From: a virus | Direction: 5' to 3' (one strand) | Virus record (IMG/VR): IMGVR_UViG_3300035180_000439 | Span: 1-33,215 of that record | Length of the DNA: 33,215 nucleotides | In this document: piece by piece, positions 1 to 7,705 of the stretch | Layout of the letters: each line of letters opens with the position of its first letter | How positions within the stretch are numbered: position 1 is the first letter of the stretch | Translations under genes and position numbers: made by a program | Notes under the pieces: model-generated | Seen by the model: only the letters and a program-made list of their open reading frames with translations | What the model was told of the DNA's origin: nothing | The model's database searches: none

Positions 1-33
1 GAAGAAATTTTTGATGATGAAAAATCAACGTAA
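1..33 (+). CDS. C-terminal end of an upstream gene (possibly the portal protein)
   Basis: Frame +1 is open from the first base and reads EEIFDDEKST before a TAA at 31-33. The next gene starts 41 bases later. In T4-like phages the portal gene 20 lies just upstream of the prohead core and protease genes, so the portal is the natural candidate. This is inferred from position only, since ten acidic residues carry no family signal. Confidence 0.45.
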   Translation, partial: EEIFDDEKST

Positions 34-74
34 TTAAATTTTGAATTGTAACTTTTACCTATAGGTTTACACTC

Positions 75-1346
75 ATGAATCTAAAGAACTTAACAAATAT
101 TCTCAAAAGCGGAAACGTAGCTTTGGGACAGAAGCTGCAGAATTTGCTAACAGAAGATTGCCAAATTTTGGAATATACTGACGATTCAGTACTCTTTCAG
201 AAAAATAATTTTCTTGTTTTAGCTAAATTTAAACATAATCTGTCAGAAGCCAAAATGACCTCAGACTCTATTGTGGATAATGAAGTCATTTCTATTTCAG
301 CTAAAGGAACAGAGAAAGCTCTAAGAGAGTCTTTAGTTTCTTTAGTAGACCATTTAGTTGAAGCCAACTATATTGGCGCGGAGGACGAACTAAAAGCCTT
401 CTGTGAACAGTATTTCCAATATTATATTATCAAGTCAAGATTCCCAGTTATGTTTACAGAGAATCTTGCTAAGAAAGCACCAGGATTTAAACTTCGTAAG
501 AGTGGTTTTAAGGCCATTTCTAACTTCAAGTCTGACCTGTTTGCTCTCTTAACTCTAAAAGAAAGCAAAACTTTAGAAGTAGCTGAATACACTTCCTTGA
601 TCGAAAATTCGGGTAGTGTATTATTTTTAGGTAAGCCCACTGTCAAATCTATTGTATTAGATACAGTATTAGGAAACGAATCTTTGGCAGAAGCTATTAC
701 AGATAAATTATTCCTTGTTGCCTCAACATTAAATGAATCTAATGTTGAATTACAAGAAGCCCTCGATAATAACTACGATTTAGAAAAAGGTTCTTTCGAA
801 AGTGAAGATCCAGAAGCAGTTGCATCAGAAGATTTTGATGCCCCGGAAGAAGTAGAGTCTGACTTCCCAGTTGAGGAAGAAGGACCAGCCGAATTCAATG
901 AATTCGATCCATCTAAACTTAGTGACGAAGAAGTAAAAGAACTTCATAAGAGTGTTCTTAAGTCTATTTTAAGTGGTATGGAAGAATTTGTAACTAGAGA
1001 AGCAAATAATCCAGAAAATTCAGAGATGGTTGGTGATATGGATTCTACCCTTAAGAGTGATCTTGAAGCCTTAGCAGATATGAATCTTTCTGATGAAACT
1101 CTTTCACAGATTGAGGCAAGATGGCAACCTATTATTTCTTATTTCTTAGATTCTGATCTGTATACTCCAGAGCAGGACTTAGGAGAAGAGGAAGTTGAAG
1201 TTAAATCTAGTGAAGATGAGGGCCAGCCAGTAGAAGACGTTGAACCTATTGCTGAGCCAGCGGGTGAAGACCTTGGTGCCGAACCAGCTCCAGCAGGAGT
1301 TGGACTTCCCGGTAAAGAGGAAGAAAACCCTTTTGAGAAGAAATAA
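75..1346 (+). CDS. Acidic protein next to the prohead protease, putative prohead core component
   Basis: 423 residues. I do not recognise the family. Residues 1-235 are mixed and probably globular. Residues 236-423 are very acidic and low in complexity, rich in Glu, Asp, Ser and Pro, ending in Pro-rich stretches and a basic KK. It contains several matches to the T4 prohead protease consensus (I/L)xE|(A/G): LSE|A at 56-59, LVE|A at 94-97, LAE|A at 204-207 and LQE|A at 226-229. The start follows TATAGG at 60-65, a spacing that fits ribosome binding. The stop is nine bases before the protease start, so the two are probably cotranscribed. In T4 this slot holds the small core proteins gp67 and gp68, and a larger functional equivalent is a reasonable inference. 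A scaffold-associated or portal-associated protein is the alternative. Confidence 0.55.
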   Translation: MNLKNLTNILKSGNVALGQKLQNLLTEDCQILEYTDDSVLFQKNNFLVLAKFKHNLSEAKMTSDSIVDNEVISISAKGTEKALRESLVSLVDHLVEANYIGAEDELKAFCEQYFQYYIIKSRFPVMFTENLAKKAPGFKLRKSGFKAISNFKSDLFALLTLKESKTLEVAEYTSLIENSGSVLFLGKPTVKSIVLDTVLGNESLAEAITDKLFLVASTLNESNVELQEALDNNYDLEKGSFESEDPEAVASEDFDAPEEVESDFPVEEEGPAEFNEFDPSKLSDEEVKELHKSVLKSILSGMEEFVTREANNPENSEMVGDMDSTLKSDLEALADMNLSDETLSQIEARWQPIISYFLDSDLYTPEQDLGEEEVEVKSSEDEGQPVEDVEPIAEPAGEDLGAEPAPAGVGLPGKEEENPFEKK

Positions 1347-1355
1347 GGATTTATA

Positions 1356-1994
1356 ATGGATCTATTAAACGAACTTACCTCATCTACTAGTGGGTTTGAA
1401 ATTCTCGAAGAGAAAGTCAATCCCAATAGCAGTTGGAAGAGTCTTAAGATTCGTGGAGTTTTCCAGAGAGCTGATGCTAAAAATCAAAACGGAAGAATTT
1501 ATCCATTTGGTGTATTAGATAAAGCTATCCAGGAATGCAGTGAGAGTCTTTTATCTAGAAATATGTTTGGTGAACTTGATCATCCAGCCGATCAATCACC
1601 TACCGTCTCATTGAAGAACGTAAGTCACGTAGTAACTAATCTTAAGTTCTCTGGAAAAGATGTTATCGGAGAAGCTGTTGTTTTTGATGATCCAGGTCCA
1701 GCAGGAACTCCAGCTGGTCGTTTACTCGGAGCATTAATCAGAAATAACTGCACGGTTGGTATTTCTAGTCGCGGTTACGGCTCAGTAGCTAACGGGTACG
1801 AAGGAACTGTTGTAGAAGAATACAAGCTAGTTACATTTGATTGTGTTCACGATCCGTCTACTCATAAAGCATTCGTACAGCCTGTTAATGAAGGAATCGA
1901 TTACCAGAGACAATTAAAGGCTGCACTAGAGCGCGAGAAATTTATTAAAGATTTACGCACAGACTTTAGTACCATGCTACTAAATAAGCAGTAA
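1356..1994 (+). CDS. 21: Prohead maturation protease, T4 gp21-like (peptidase S80 type)
   Basis: 212 residues, the usual size for the gp21 family. It is a serine protease that sits inside the prohead and cleaves scaffold and shell proteins before DNA packaging. Visible motifs are the N-terminal GRIYP block at 46-50, the histidine motif GELDHP with His76, and the serine motif GISSRG with Ser137 and Ser138. The GPAGTPAGRLLGAL segment at 114-127 lies between them, as in related proteases. The order His then Ser matches the herpesvirus assemblin-like fold known for this family. The start is preceded by AAGGA at good spacing. The scaffold and capsid genes follow directly, in T4 order. Identification is strong. 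The third catalytic residue cannot be assigned by eye. Confidence 0.9.
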   Translation: MDLLNELTSSTSGFEILEEKVNPNSSWKSLKIRGVFQRADAKNQNGRIYPFGVLDKAIQECSESLLSRNMFGELDHPADQSPTVSLKNVSHVVTNLKFSGKDVIGEAVVFDDPGPAGTPAGRLLGALIRNNCTVGISSRGYGSVANGYEGTVVEEYKLVTFDCVHDPSTHKAFVQPVNEGIDYQRQLKAALEREKFIKDLRTDFSTMLLNKQ

Positions 1995-2018
1995 TTATTT
2001 TTATACAGGTGATTCAAT

Positions 2019-2879
2019 ATGGATATCAAGCAGATCAAAGAAATGTTAGCCAATCCTGATGTACGTCAGGTGGTTCAGGAGCAAATTCAGGAAGCTGTAG
2101 CAGACAAGCAGGCTGAGCTTGATGCCGAGAAGGCTACTTTAGCTGAAACAAAGAAAGTTGCCGAAAAGGAAGCTTTCCTTCTTCGTAAGACTGTATTAGC
2201 TAAGTCTGCTCTTTATGAGACAAAGCTAAAAGAGTATTATGAAACAAAATTCAATGAAGCTAAGAAAAAGCTCGGCAAAGAAGTTTACGAATTTGTTAAT
2301 GAAGCCGTTAAGAACTTAACAAAAACTATCGAAGAGGAAGCAAAGTCTTCTAATTCTGCGGTTAAAATGCAAGAAGCATTTGCTCAGGCCGTACGTGTTA
2401 TGGCTCCACATATGAATATTAATGAACTTGCAGAAGCCAACCAGAATAAGATTCAGGAGCTTTCTGACAAGCTTAATGCTGCTATCAAGCAGATTAAAAC
2501 ATTAGAAACTAAGGCATTAGCTGGAGATCTACACACTCTTGTAGTATCTGAGTGTGCTGGTTATCCAATTGATAAAGTATCTCTTTTATATGAAACCGTT
2601 CTTAAGATGGCTCCCAAGTCATTAACTGAGGGACGTGAGGCATTAGAAGCTGCCAAATCAGCATTAAAAGAAAAAGAACTTGAAGTTGCCGCTGAAAAGC
2701 AGCTTGCTGAAAGTAAGAAAGTAGAACCAGAAGTAAAGCCAGAACAGAAGGATAGAGCTAAGATTAAGGTAATTGCAGAAGGAATTAAAGCCCAAAAGGC
2801 TGCAGCTGTTGAAGCTAAGACTTCCACTGAGTTAACTAAGTCAAATTCCGCTCTCGACTATGAAGTTTTCTTAGGTTAA
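2019..2879 (+). CDS. 22: Prohead scaffold protein, T4 gp22-like
   Basis: 286 residues, almost wholly charged helix and coiled coil, rich in Lys, Glu and Ala, with almost no aromatics outside the 66-95 region. The composition and its place between protease and capsid protein match the T4 gp22 major core protein, which forms the internal scaffold and is then degraded. Matches to the gp21 consensus are IQE|A at 23-26, LAE|A at 137-140 and IAE|G at 252-255, with weaker LAE|T at 41 and LAE|S at 229. Many sites fit a scaffold that is destroyed during maturation. The start follows an ACAGGTG ribosome site. Sequence identity with T4 gp22 is not claimed; the call rests on composition, sites and order. 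Confidence 0.8.
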   Translation: MDIKQIKEMLANPDVRQVVQEQIQEAVADKQAELDAEKATLAETKKVAEKEAFLLRKTVLAKSALYETKLKEYYETKFNEAKKKLGKEVYEFVNEAVKNLTKTIEEEAKSSNSAVKMQEAFAQAVRVMAPHMNINELAEANQNKIQELSDKLNAAIKQIKTLETKALAGDLHTLVVSECAGYPIDKVSLLYETVLKMAPKSLTEGREALEAAKSALKEKELEVAAEKQLAESKKVEPEVKPEQKDRAKIKVIAEGIKAQKAAAVEAKTSTELTKSNSALDYEVFLG

Positions 2880-2905
2880 TATCAACCTAACTGCAACAAA
2901 ACTAT

Positions 2906-2924
2906 AATTAATTTTATCAGGAGA
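2906..2924 (+). promoter_or_regulatory. 19-base leader element before the capsid gene, repeated at 30675
   Basis: The sequence AATTAATTTTATCAGGAGA is identical at 2906-2924 and 30675-30693. In both places it ends in the ribosome binding site, with the start codon at 2931 or 30699. It contains the strong AGGAGA Shine-Dalgarno core plus an AT-rich upstream part that could enhance translation or belong to a late promoter. No other gene in the window carries the full element. Confidence 0.55.
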
Positions 2925-2930
2925 CACTGA

Positions 2931-4514
2931 ATGTTTAAGAACCCCGTAAATCTCGAAGCACTATGTGAAGAAAGAGTAAGAGCCATCCTAGAAAAGGATG
3001 AATCTGCTGCTCGTAAAGCTGGCAAAACTTCCTTCTGGAAGACTTTCAACGAAAACTTAGAAGGCGTAATCAAGGATGCTGACTACCGTAATACCGTATT
3101 CCTCCACGCTGTAAAGTCCCTTCAGTATGCTACAAAGAACCAGCCACTAGCAGAAGCCACAACTTCTTCCTCAGTTGCTACCTATAACAAGGCAATGTTG
3201 CCAACAATCATCACCCGTGTATTCCCTCAGATTGTTGCTACAAAGTTTATTGCAACTCGTCAGCTTGACGTTCCTACCCAGCTCATCCAGACTTTCCGTC
3301 TTTCCCGCAATACCACAAAGGGACAGACAACTGCTGGCGATGAATTCATGGATCCAGCCAACTATCAGCGTTATGCAACTGGCGCTGCTCAGAAGACTTA
3401 CCAGGACAGCACCAAGGTAATTGATCCATTCTATTCCTCACAGAAGGTTTTTGAGACTGGTGGAACTGCTGCACCTTCCTCTGCAACTGTAACCTACGCT
3501 CCTTTCATTGCTGGTACAGCTGTTGTTTATGTATTTGACTCCGCTGATCCTCGTAACCAGAAGATCGTAGCAACTGATAATGGTGCCGGTGTTCTCTCCG
3601 GTGTCAACGGTGGAACTGGCGGAACTTACACTAGCCCATCTGGCGTATTCACTTACAGTATTGCACAGACTGCATCCGCTGCGGCCGCTGCTTCTCCTGC
3701 CTTAACTGTAGCTGGAACTGCAACCTATAAGGTTGAGTATCAGTACAACTTGGAACGTAATAAGAGCCTTGCTGAAATTAGCTTCAAGCAGTCTACAATT
3801 AATGCTGTTGCTAAGAGCCGTAAGAACTTCGCTCAGATCTCAGCTGAAGCAATTCAGGATCTCGAAGCTTACACTGAAGGCAAGCTTGACGCTCTTAAGG
3901 AACTCGTTGGCGGAATGACAGAGTCTATGGCTCTTGAAATCGACCTCGAAATCATGCTGAGCATGATGAGCAAGGCTGGTAAGATAACTGCTTACGATGC
4001 CGATTACGCTGCAAATACGTTCCGTGGAACTATGTTCCAGAAGAACCAGGAACTCATCCACAAGATGAATTACCTTGCAAACGATATGAGCATTGAGTTC
4101 CTACGTGGTGAAGGAATGTTCGCTATCACTCACCCACACATCTTCACCCTCTTACAGAACACCAATGAGTTCCGTATGGTTGACAACGACCACAAGGCTC
4201 AGGGTAACTTCGAAGTAGGCGGCGAGAAGTTCGGTACAGTTGGAAACTTCACAGTAGCTAAGGCTCCTCAATTCCCTCAGTCCGATAAGGTTCTCATGGG
4301 CTTCACATCCAAGGATCTTGCAAAGGCTCCTTACGCGTACTTCCCATTCGTAACTTACCTCACTCCTCCTTCTATCGACGTACTTGGTGGCGACATCTTC
4401 AGTACCGTAGTTGGTCTGCAGCAGAGATACGATCACCAGCTCCTATTAGATGGTGACAAGGGTCTTGGAGTTCTCCAGGTTTCCAATCTCTATAAAACTG
4501 GGGTCTTAGGCTAA
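2931..4514 (+). CDS. 23: Major capsid protein precursor, T4 gp23-like
   Basis: 527 residues against 521 for T4 gp23. It forms the hexamers of the icosahedral shell (HK97 fold in this family). The N-terminal 75 residues are a helical, charged propeptide ending at LAE|A (Leu73, Ala74, Glu75, then Ala76), a perfect gp21 site; the predicted mature chain is 452 residues. Residues 160-270 are rich in Gly, Ala, Ser and Thr and look like a surface insertion domain. Residues 275-527 hold the conserved core, with ISAEAIQDLEA and the C-terminal TYLTPPSIDVLGGD segment. Codon use is strongly selected: lysine is almost always AAG, and CTC and CGT are frequent, unlike the AAA and TTA rich neighbours. A strong leader precedes it and a terminator follows 26 bases after the stop. 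Confidence 0.93.
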   Translation: MFKNPVNLEALCEERVRAILEKDESAARKAGKTSFWKTFNENLEGVIKDADYRNTVFLHAVKSLQYATKNQPLAEATTSSSVATYNKAMLPTIITRVFPQIVATKFIATRQLDVPTQLIQTFRLSRNTTKGQTTAGDEFMDPANYQRYATGAAQKTYQDSTKVIDPFYSSQKVFETGGTAAPSSATVTYAPFIAGTAVVYVFDSADPRNQKIVATDNGAGVLSGVNGGTGGTYTSPSGVFTYSIAQTASAAAAASPALTVAGTATYKVEYQYNLERNKSLAEISFKQSTINAVAKSRKNFAQISAEAIQDLEAYTEGKLDALKELVGGMTESMALEIDLEIMLSMMSKAGKITAYDADYAANTFRGTMFQKNQELIHKMNYLANDMSIEFLRGEGMFAITHPHIFTLLQNTNEFRMVDNDHKAQGNFEVGGEKFGTVGNFTVAKAPQFPQSDKVLMGFTSKDLAKAPYAYFPFVTYLTPPSIDVLGGDIFSTVVGLQQRYDHQLLLDGDKGLGVLQVSNLYKTGVLG

Positions 4515-4539
4515 GAGCTAGTATAAGTTACATCAAATT

Positions 4540-4566
4540 AGGGTGGCTAATAACCACCCTTTTTTG
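4540..4566 (+). terminator. Rho-independent terminator after the capsid gene
   Basis: A seven-pair stem AGGGTGG / CCACCCT encloses the loop CTAATAA and is followed directly by a run of T at 4560-4565. It ends the head transcription unit. Confidence 0.9.
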
Positions 4567-4717
4567 TGTCTAGTTTACACCGATACGTTATAAGTTATTT
4601 ACTTAATCCGAAACTATGCAACAACTCAAATGTTTCGCTTTAACTTATAAATTACCAATACTTAATAGGAAATGGAATAGAGTTAAAGATGAGTAGATCC
4701 GCGCCGATACTCATACT

Positions 4718-5287
4718 ATGAAGTTGAAGTCCAAAAAAGGCAAGACCTTCGGCCTACTTACAGTGATCAAGCGCGACAGAAAGCGAATGGATCGTGTCTA
4801 TTGGACATGTAGATGCTCCTGCGGTGTGATTAAGTCTATAAGAGGCGATAAGCTAGGGACAACTACTGTTTCTTGCGGCCATTATAATAGAGAACTTATC
4901 AGAAAAGCTCAAGAAGGTGCGGATAGTATGTTTAAAACTAATAAGCATCGTCTTTTTTATTACATTGTTGTAAAACCATTGCATGATCAAATTCGTTCCA
5001 GAGATGGCAATAAGTGCGCTCTCTGTGATACTAAAAAGAAACTTCATGTACATCACATATTAAGAAAATCTAAATATCGTTCCTATCTGTTAGAGCCCTG
5101 TAATTTAATAACACTATGCGAAGACTGTCACTTCTTTGACGCCCATTCTGGAAATACTAATACATTAAATTTAGAATTGGCTGAATCTCTTTTGAGAATT
5201 GTGTTTACAAATGAGCGTGTTTGTCCTACTCCAGAGGATCTAATCAAGATAGTAACAGATAAAGCGAAACCATTTTTTGGTGATTGA
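4718..5287 (+). CDS. HNH endonuclease with N-terminal zinc module (probable homing endonuclease)
   Basis: 189 residues. The N-terminal module at 10-55 has FGLLTVI, then WTCRCSCG (Cys31, Cys33, Cys35) and SCGH (Cys53, His55), a small cysteine-rich domain common in phage HNH proteins and likely to bind zinc and DNA. The HNH nuclease domain follows: CxxC at 100-103, the HVHH core at 110-113, Asn129, TLCEDCH at 133-138 and a further His at 143. This is a complete His-Asn-His metal site with the structural zinc knuckle. No clear Shine-Dalgarno precedes the ATG, unlike the structural genes, which fits an inserted selfish gene. It sits behind the capsid terminator and its stop overlaps the next start (TGATG). 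It may be a homing nuclease or a resident accessory nuclease; the nuclease call is firm, the homing role is inferred. Confidence 0.85.
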   Translation: MKLKSKKGKTFGLLTVIKRDRKRMDRVYWTCRCSCGVIKSIRGDKLGTTTVSCGHYNRELIRKAQEGADSMFKTNKHRLFYYIVVKPLHDQIRSRDGNKCALCDTKKKLHVHHILRKSKYRSYLLEPCNLITLCEDCHFFDAHSGNTNTLNLELAESLLRIVFTNERVCPTPEDLIKIVTDKAKPFFGD

Positions 5288-5829
5288 TGAAACCTTTACG
5301 AATTGCTTTCGCTGCAAAACAGCGTTCTGGAAAAGACTGTGCTGCAGAATTTATATTACAATCTTATCCTGGTCAAGTAAGAAAATTTGCAGATCCTTTA
5401 TATGATTTGATGTATATGATTCAAGATTTTGTTGGCTTACCTAGGACAAAAGATAGGTTATTATTACAATTATTGGGTACCGAATGGGGCAGATCACACG
5501 ATTCTAATATTTGGTTAGATAAGTTATTTAATACTTTAGATTTAGATTCTAATGATAATATTATAATTACAGATGCACGGTTTATGAACGAATTTGAAGC
5601 ATGTAAAAAGAATGGATTTGTTCTAATTAAAATTGAAACTGATGATGAGATTAGATTTGATCGTGGTGCAGATGTTCGTTCACATGCCTCTGAGGTAGAT
5701 ATGGATATATACAAAGACTATGATTATATTATTACTAATAACGGATCGTTAGATGAATTTTATACTAAACTTTTAAATATTCTTTCCGATATAACTGGCG
5801 CTGGGAAATTCATTCCCAATTGTTCCTAG
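5287..5829 (+). CDS. Deoxynucleoside monophosphate kinase, T4 gp1-like
   Basis: 180 residues from the ATG at 5287, which shares one base with the upstream TGA; a TTG three bases earlier is less likely. The enzyme phosphorylates dNMPs to dNDPs with ATP in the cytoplasm, feeding phage DNA synthesis. The P-loop is AAKQRSGKD at 9-17, with Lys16. T4 gp1 has the same RSGKD ending. The first P-loop glycine is replaced by Ala here. The segment QLLGTEWGRS at 61-70 matches the conserved block of this kinase family, and IITDARFMNE near 95-104 is the Walker B-like strand. The C-terminus ends with a short nonconserved tail. A nucleotide metabolism gene inside a late structural block is out of its usual functional company, though T4 gene 1 is also near tail genes. 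Confidence 0.8.
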   Translation: MKPLRIAFAAKQRSGKDCAAEFILQSYPGQVRKFADPLYDLMYMIQDFVGLPRTKDRLLLQLLGTEWGRSHDSNIWLDKLFNTLDLDSNDNIIITDARFMNEFEACKKNGFVLIKIETDDEIRFDRGADVRSHASEVDMDIYKDYDYIITNNGSLDEFYTKLLNILSDITGAGKFIPNCS

Positions 5830-5842
5830 AAAGGAGTGCTAC

Positions 5843-6133
5843 ATGCACATTTATTTAAAGCGTCCACAACCTATTCAGGTTGAAAAAGTTCAAGCAGAGC
5901 AGCTCAAATTTGATGCTGTTTATACAATTGAAGGCCAGAAGTACGAAGGTAAAGCTGGCGATTGGTTAGTTCTCGCTACAAAGAATGATAAACTGTCTGT
6001 AAATATTATGTCAGATGCTGATTTTAATTCTCAGTATGCTAATGAAGTAACAGTAGATGATTTTACGTCTACCATTGAAGAATTTAATAAACTGTTTACC
6101 AGATCTTTCTTTACTAGATCCTGGCTACGATAA
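5843..6133 (+). CDS. Small protein with a PGDYG-like fold pattern, function unknown
   Basis: 96 residues. The middle segment, EGQKYEGKAGDWLVLATKND (37-56), followed by FNSQYANEVT, resembles the PGDYG-type pattern of a glycine-Asp-Trp turn, a hydrophobic strand and a conserved Phe/Tyr pair that is frequent in small phage proteins of unknown role. The C-terminal 20 residues contain a short near-repeat, LFTRSFFTRSW. The start has a strong AAGGAG ribosome site. It is the last gene before a terminator and probably shares a transcript with the HNH and kinase genes. Confidence 0.6.
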   Translation: MHIYLKRPQPIQVEKVQAEQLKFDAVYTIEGQKYEGKAGDWLVLATKNDKLSVNIMSDADFNSQYANEVTVDDFTSTIEEFNKLFTRSFFTRSWLR

Positions 6134-6150
6134 GCAGCCAATGATTTCTT

Positions 6151-6186
6151 AAAGCCACCCTCATACGGTGGCTTTAATTTTTTAAT
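6151..6186 (+). terminator. Rho-independent terminator
   Basis: A perfect nine-pair stem AAAGCCACC / GGTGGCTTT with a seven-base loop is followed by AATTTTTTAA. It closes the HNH-kinase unit. Confidence 0.9.
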
Positions 6187-6203
6187 TAACTTATAGGATT
6201 TAT

Positions 6204-6383
6204 ATGAAAAAGACTAGAGACTTATTGGATATGTATAAAAGTATGAAGGATAGAAAAAATCCAGGGCATGCTACTAAGGTAGTTCCAGATAAGAAAAAGA
6301 AAGAAAAAAATAAGAAGTTAAAAGTGGTCATTCAATTTGATCATTCTTTTGATGATATTACAGGTGGAAGCGGTGGTGAGTAA
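6204..6383 (+). CDS. Small lysine-rich protein, function unknown
   Basis: 59 residues, starting at ATG 6204 behind TATAGGA. Residues 1-40 are highly basic with a KKKKEKNKK stretch at 30-38. The C-terminus is acidic and ends in the flexible GGSGGE. Its last bases overlap the start of the next gene in the string GTGAGTAA. The opposite charges at the two ends could suit nucleic acid or scaffold binding, but no family is recognised. The clear ribosome site and tight coupling to the next gene support a real gene. Confidence 0.6.
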   Translation: MKKTRDLLDMYKSMKDRKNPGHATKVVPDKKKKEKNKKLKVVIQFDHSFDDITGGSGGE

Positions 6384-7110
6384 GGATATTCAATATTTGA
6401 CTGTTCTTAGTCAATGCCGTATACAAGGAAAAACTAGAACTTATGCTGGGTATGAGTGTAAGTGTATCTGCGGCAATTTAAAAAAAGTACTAAAGCACGA
6501 TTTCAATAGAAACTTTGTTACTTCTTGTGGATGTAAGACTGGCATTTTAATTAGTAATCGGCATATTAAACTCATAGATTTAGGTACATCCCTTGGCCTG
6601 CTTACAGTTATAGATAAAACTGACATTAAATCAACAGAGGGTTATAAATATGTATGTAAATGTATTTGCGGTAATACTATTGAGGTTTATGCTAACCGAT
6701 TAAAACGAGGCGAAACAAAATCATGTGGCTGTTCAAGTATTAAGTTAAATAGTTTAAATAACGGCGGGACTGGTACACCAAGAGAGAACTTGTCTCTACA
6801 AGAAGCTTTACGCTCATGCGATGATTACATTAAATTTGTTAAGTATTGCTTAGCTAGAGCCGAAGGTAAATCAGAGCTTTCTGGTATAACTGGGGAAGTT
6901 TTGCATGTACATCATTTAGATTCCGTGTCATATCTAATTAAAACCCATGAATTAACTATGAAGACCTATTTAGGATGTACTAAATTGTTTGATCCAACTA
7001 ATGCTATAGTCATTACAGGAACTGAGCACCGCGCCTTTCATAAAGAATATGGACACATTACTACAGCAAGTGATTGGGAATCTTTTACTAACGTAATTAA
7101 ATTATATTAG
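6376..7110 (+). CDS. HNH-type endonuclease with two zinc modules
   Basis: 244 residues from the GTG at 6376, chosen because an AGGTGG ribosome site lies at 6362-6367; upstream TTG codons would read through the preceding gene. There are two tandem cysteine modules: YECKCICG with SCGC (Cys28, 30, 32, 51, 53), and LGLLTVI, YVCKCICG with SCGC (Cys94, 96, 98, 117, 119). Each matches the N-terminal module of the HNH protein at 4718. The C-terminal nuclease-like domain has HVHH at 177-180, Asn209 in DPTNAIVI, and His218 and His222 in EHRAFHKEYG. It lacks the CxxC knuckle of the other enzyme. The extra DNA-contact module suggests a longer or more specific target. Nuclease activity is inferred from the motif. 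Confidence 0.78.
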   Translation: MSKDIQYLTVLSQCRIQGKTRTYAGYECKCICGNLKKVLKHDFNRNFVTSCGCKTGILISNRHIKLIDLGTSLGLLTVIDKTDIKSTEGYKYVCKCICGNTIEVYANRLKRGETKSCGCSSIKLNSLNNGGTGTPRENLSLQEALRSCDDYIKFVKYCLARAEGKSELSGITGEVLHVHHLDSVSYLIKTHELTMKTYLGCTKLFDPTNAIVITGTEHRAFHKEYGHITTASDWESFTNVIKLY

Positions 7111-7171
7111 CATGGTGATACATAAGTATTCCCTCTTAAAAATAATAAAAAGCATACATGGAGATTAAAAT

Positions 7172-7669
7172 ATGGCCGAGCGTCTTATGGGTTGGGTTTC
7201 AAATACGCAGGAACCAAAACGTTTAAATAGATATGAGTTACTTTTAGATGATGAGCTTAGACTCACTTGCAAATCTGCGACCCTACCTAAGATCAATGTT
7301 GAGCAGGTAGAAGTTCACAGAATGCATAACCTATATAAAGTAGCTGGTTCTAAAGTTACTTACGACGATATCACATTGACTTTCTATGATTTCGTAGATA
7401 ACAAGGCTGGCAGAAAACTCGATGATTGGCACAAACAGGTATATAACATCAATACCTCGCTTATGGGGTTCCCTGCTCAGTATAAGAAAAATATTACACT
7501 TCTCATGTACGGCCCCGATCACTCTGTTGTAGAATCCTGGCTTCTAGTAGGTGCATGGCCAAAGAATATTTCTCGCAAAGATTTAGCGTGGGATTCGAAT
7601 GAGTCTCAGGAAGTTACTTTAACTATGGCCGTTGATGAAGCTAAGCTTATTCTTTCATCTGGCGTCTAA
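7172..7669 (+). CDS. 19: Tail tube protein, T4 gp19-like
   Basis: 165 residues against 163 for T4 gp19. It forms the hexameric rings of the inner tail tube through which DNA passes. The start context MAERLMGWVSNTQEPKRLNR, the segment CKSATLPKIN near 34-43 and the central KVTYDDITLTFYD strand at 66-78 are typical of contractile-tail tube proteins. The ending strand ESQEVTLTMAVDEAKL is the usual outer beta strand. It lies immediately before the sheath gene, the reverse of the T4 order (sheath then tube). A GGAG ribosome site precedes the ATG. Confidence 0.87.
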   Translation: MAERLMGWVSNTQEPKRLNRYELLLDDELRLTCKSATLPKINVEQVEVHRMHNLYKVAGSKVTYDDITLTFYDFVDNKAGRKLDDWHKQVYNINTSLMGFPAQYKKNITLLMYGPDHSVVESWLLVGAWPKNISRKDLAWDSNESQEVTLTMAVDEAKLILSSGV

Positions 7670-7705
7670 TAGATTTGGGTCTCATTTTTATAAAAGGATT
7701 TTAGA

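Noticed and set aside
2561-2827. Minus-strand ORF opposite the scaffold gene, and others like it opposite large genes
   Set aside because: They are shadows of strongly biased plus-strand genes, lack ribosome sites and encode low-complexity sequence. No minus-strand gene is supported in the window.
3175-3420. Alternative-frame ORF within the capsid gene
   Set aside because: It arises from the selected codon use of the capsid gene; the Leu- and Gln-rich product has no family pattern and no ribosome site.
4616-4696. A 26-codon ORF in the gap between capsid and nuclease genes
   Set aside because: It has no ribosome site, overlaps a possible promoter-like element, and its product has no recognisable feature.
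5802-5818. Inverted repeat TGGGAA / TTCCCA at the end of the kinase gene
   Set aside because: Only six pairs, inside the coding region and without a T run; the real terminator is at 6151.
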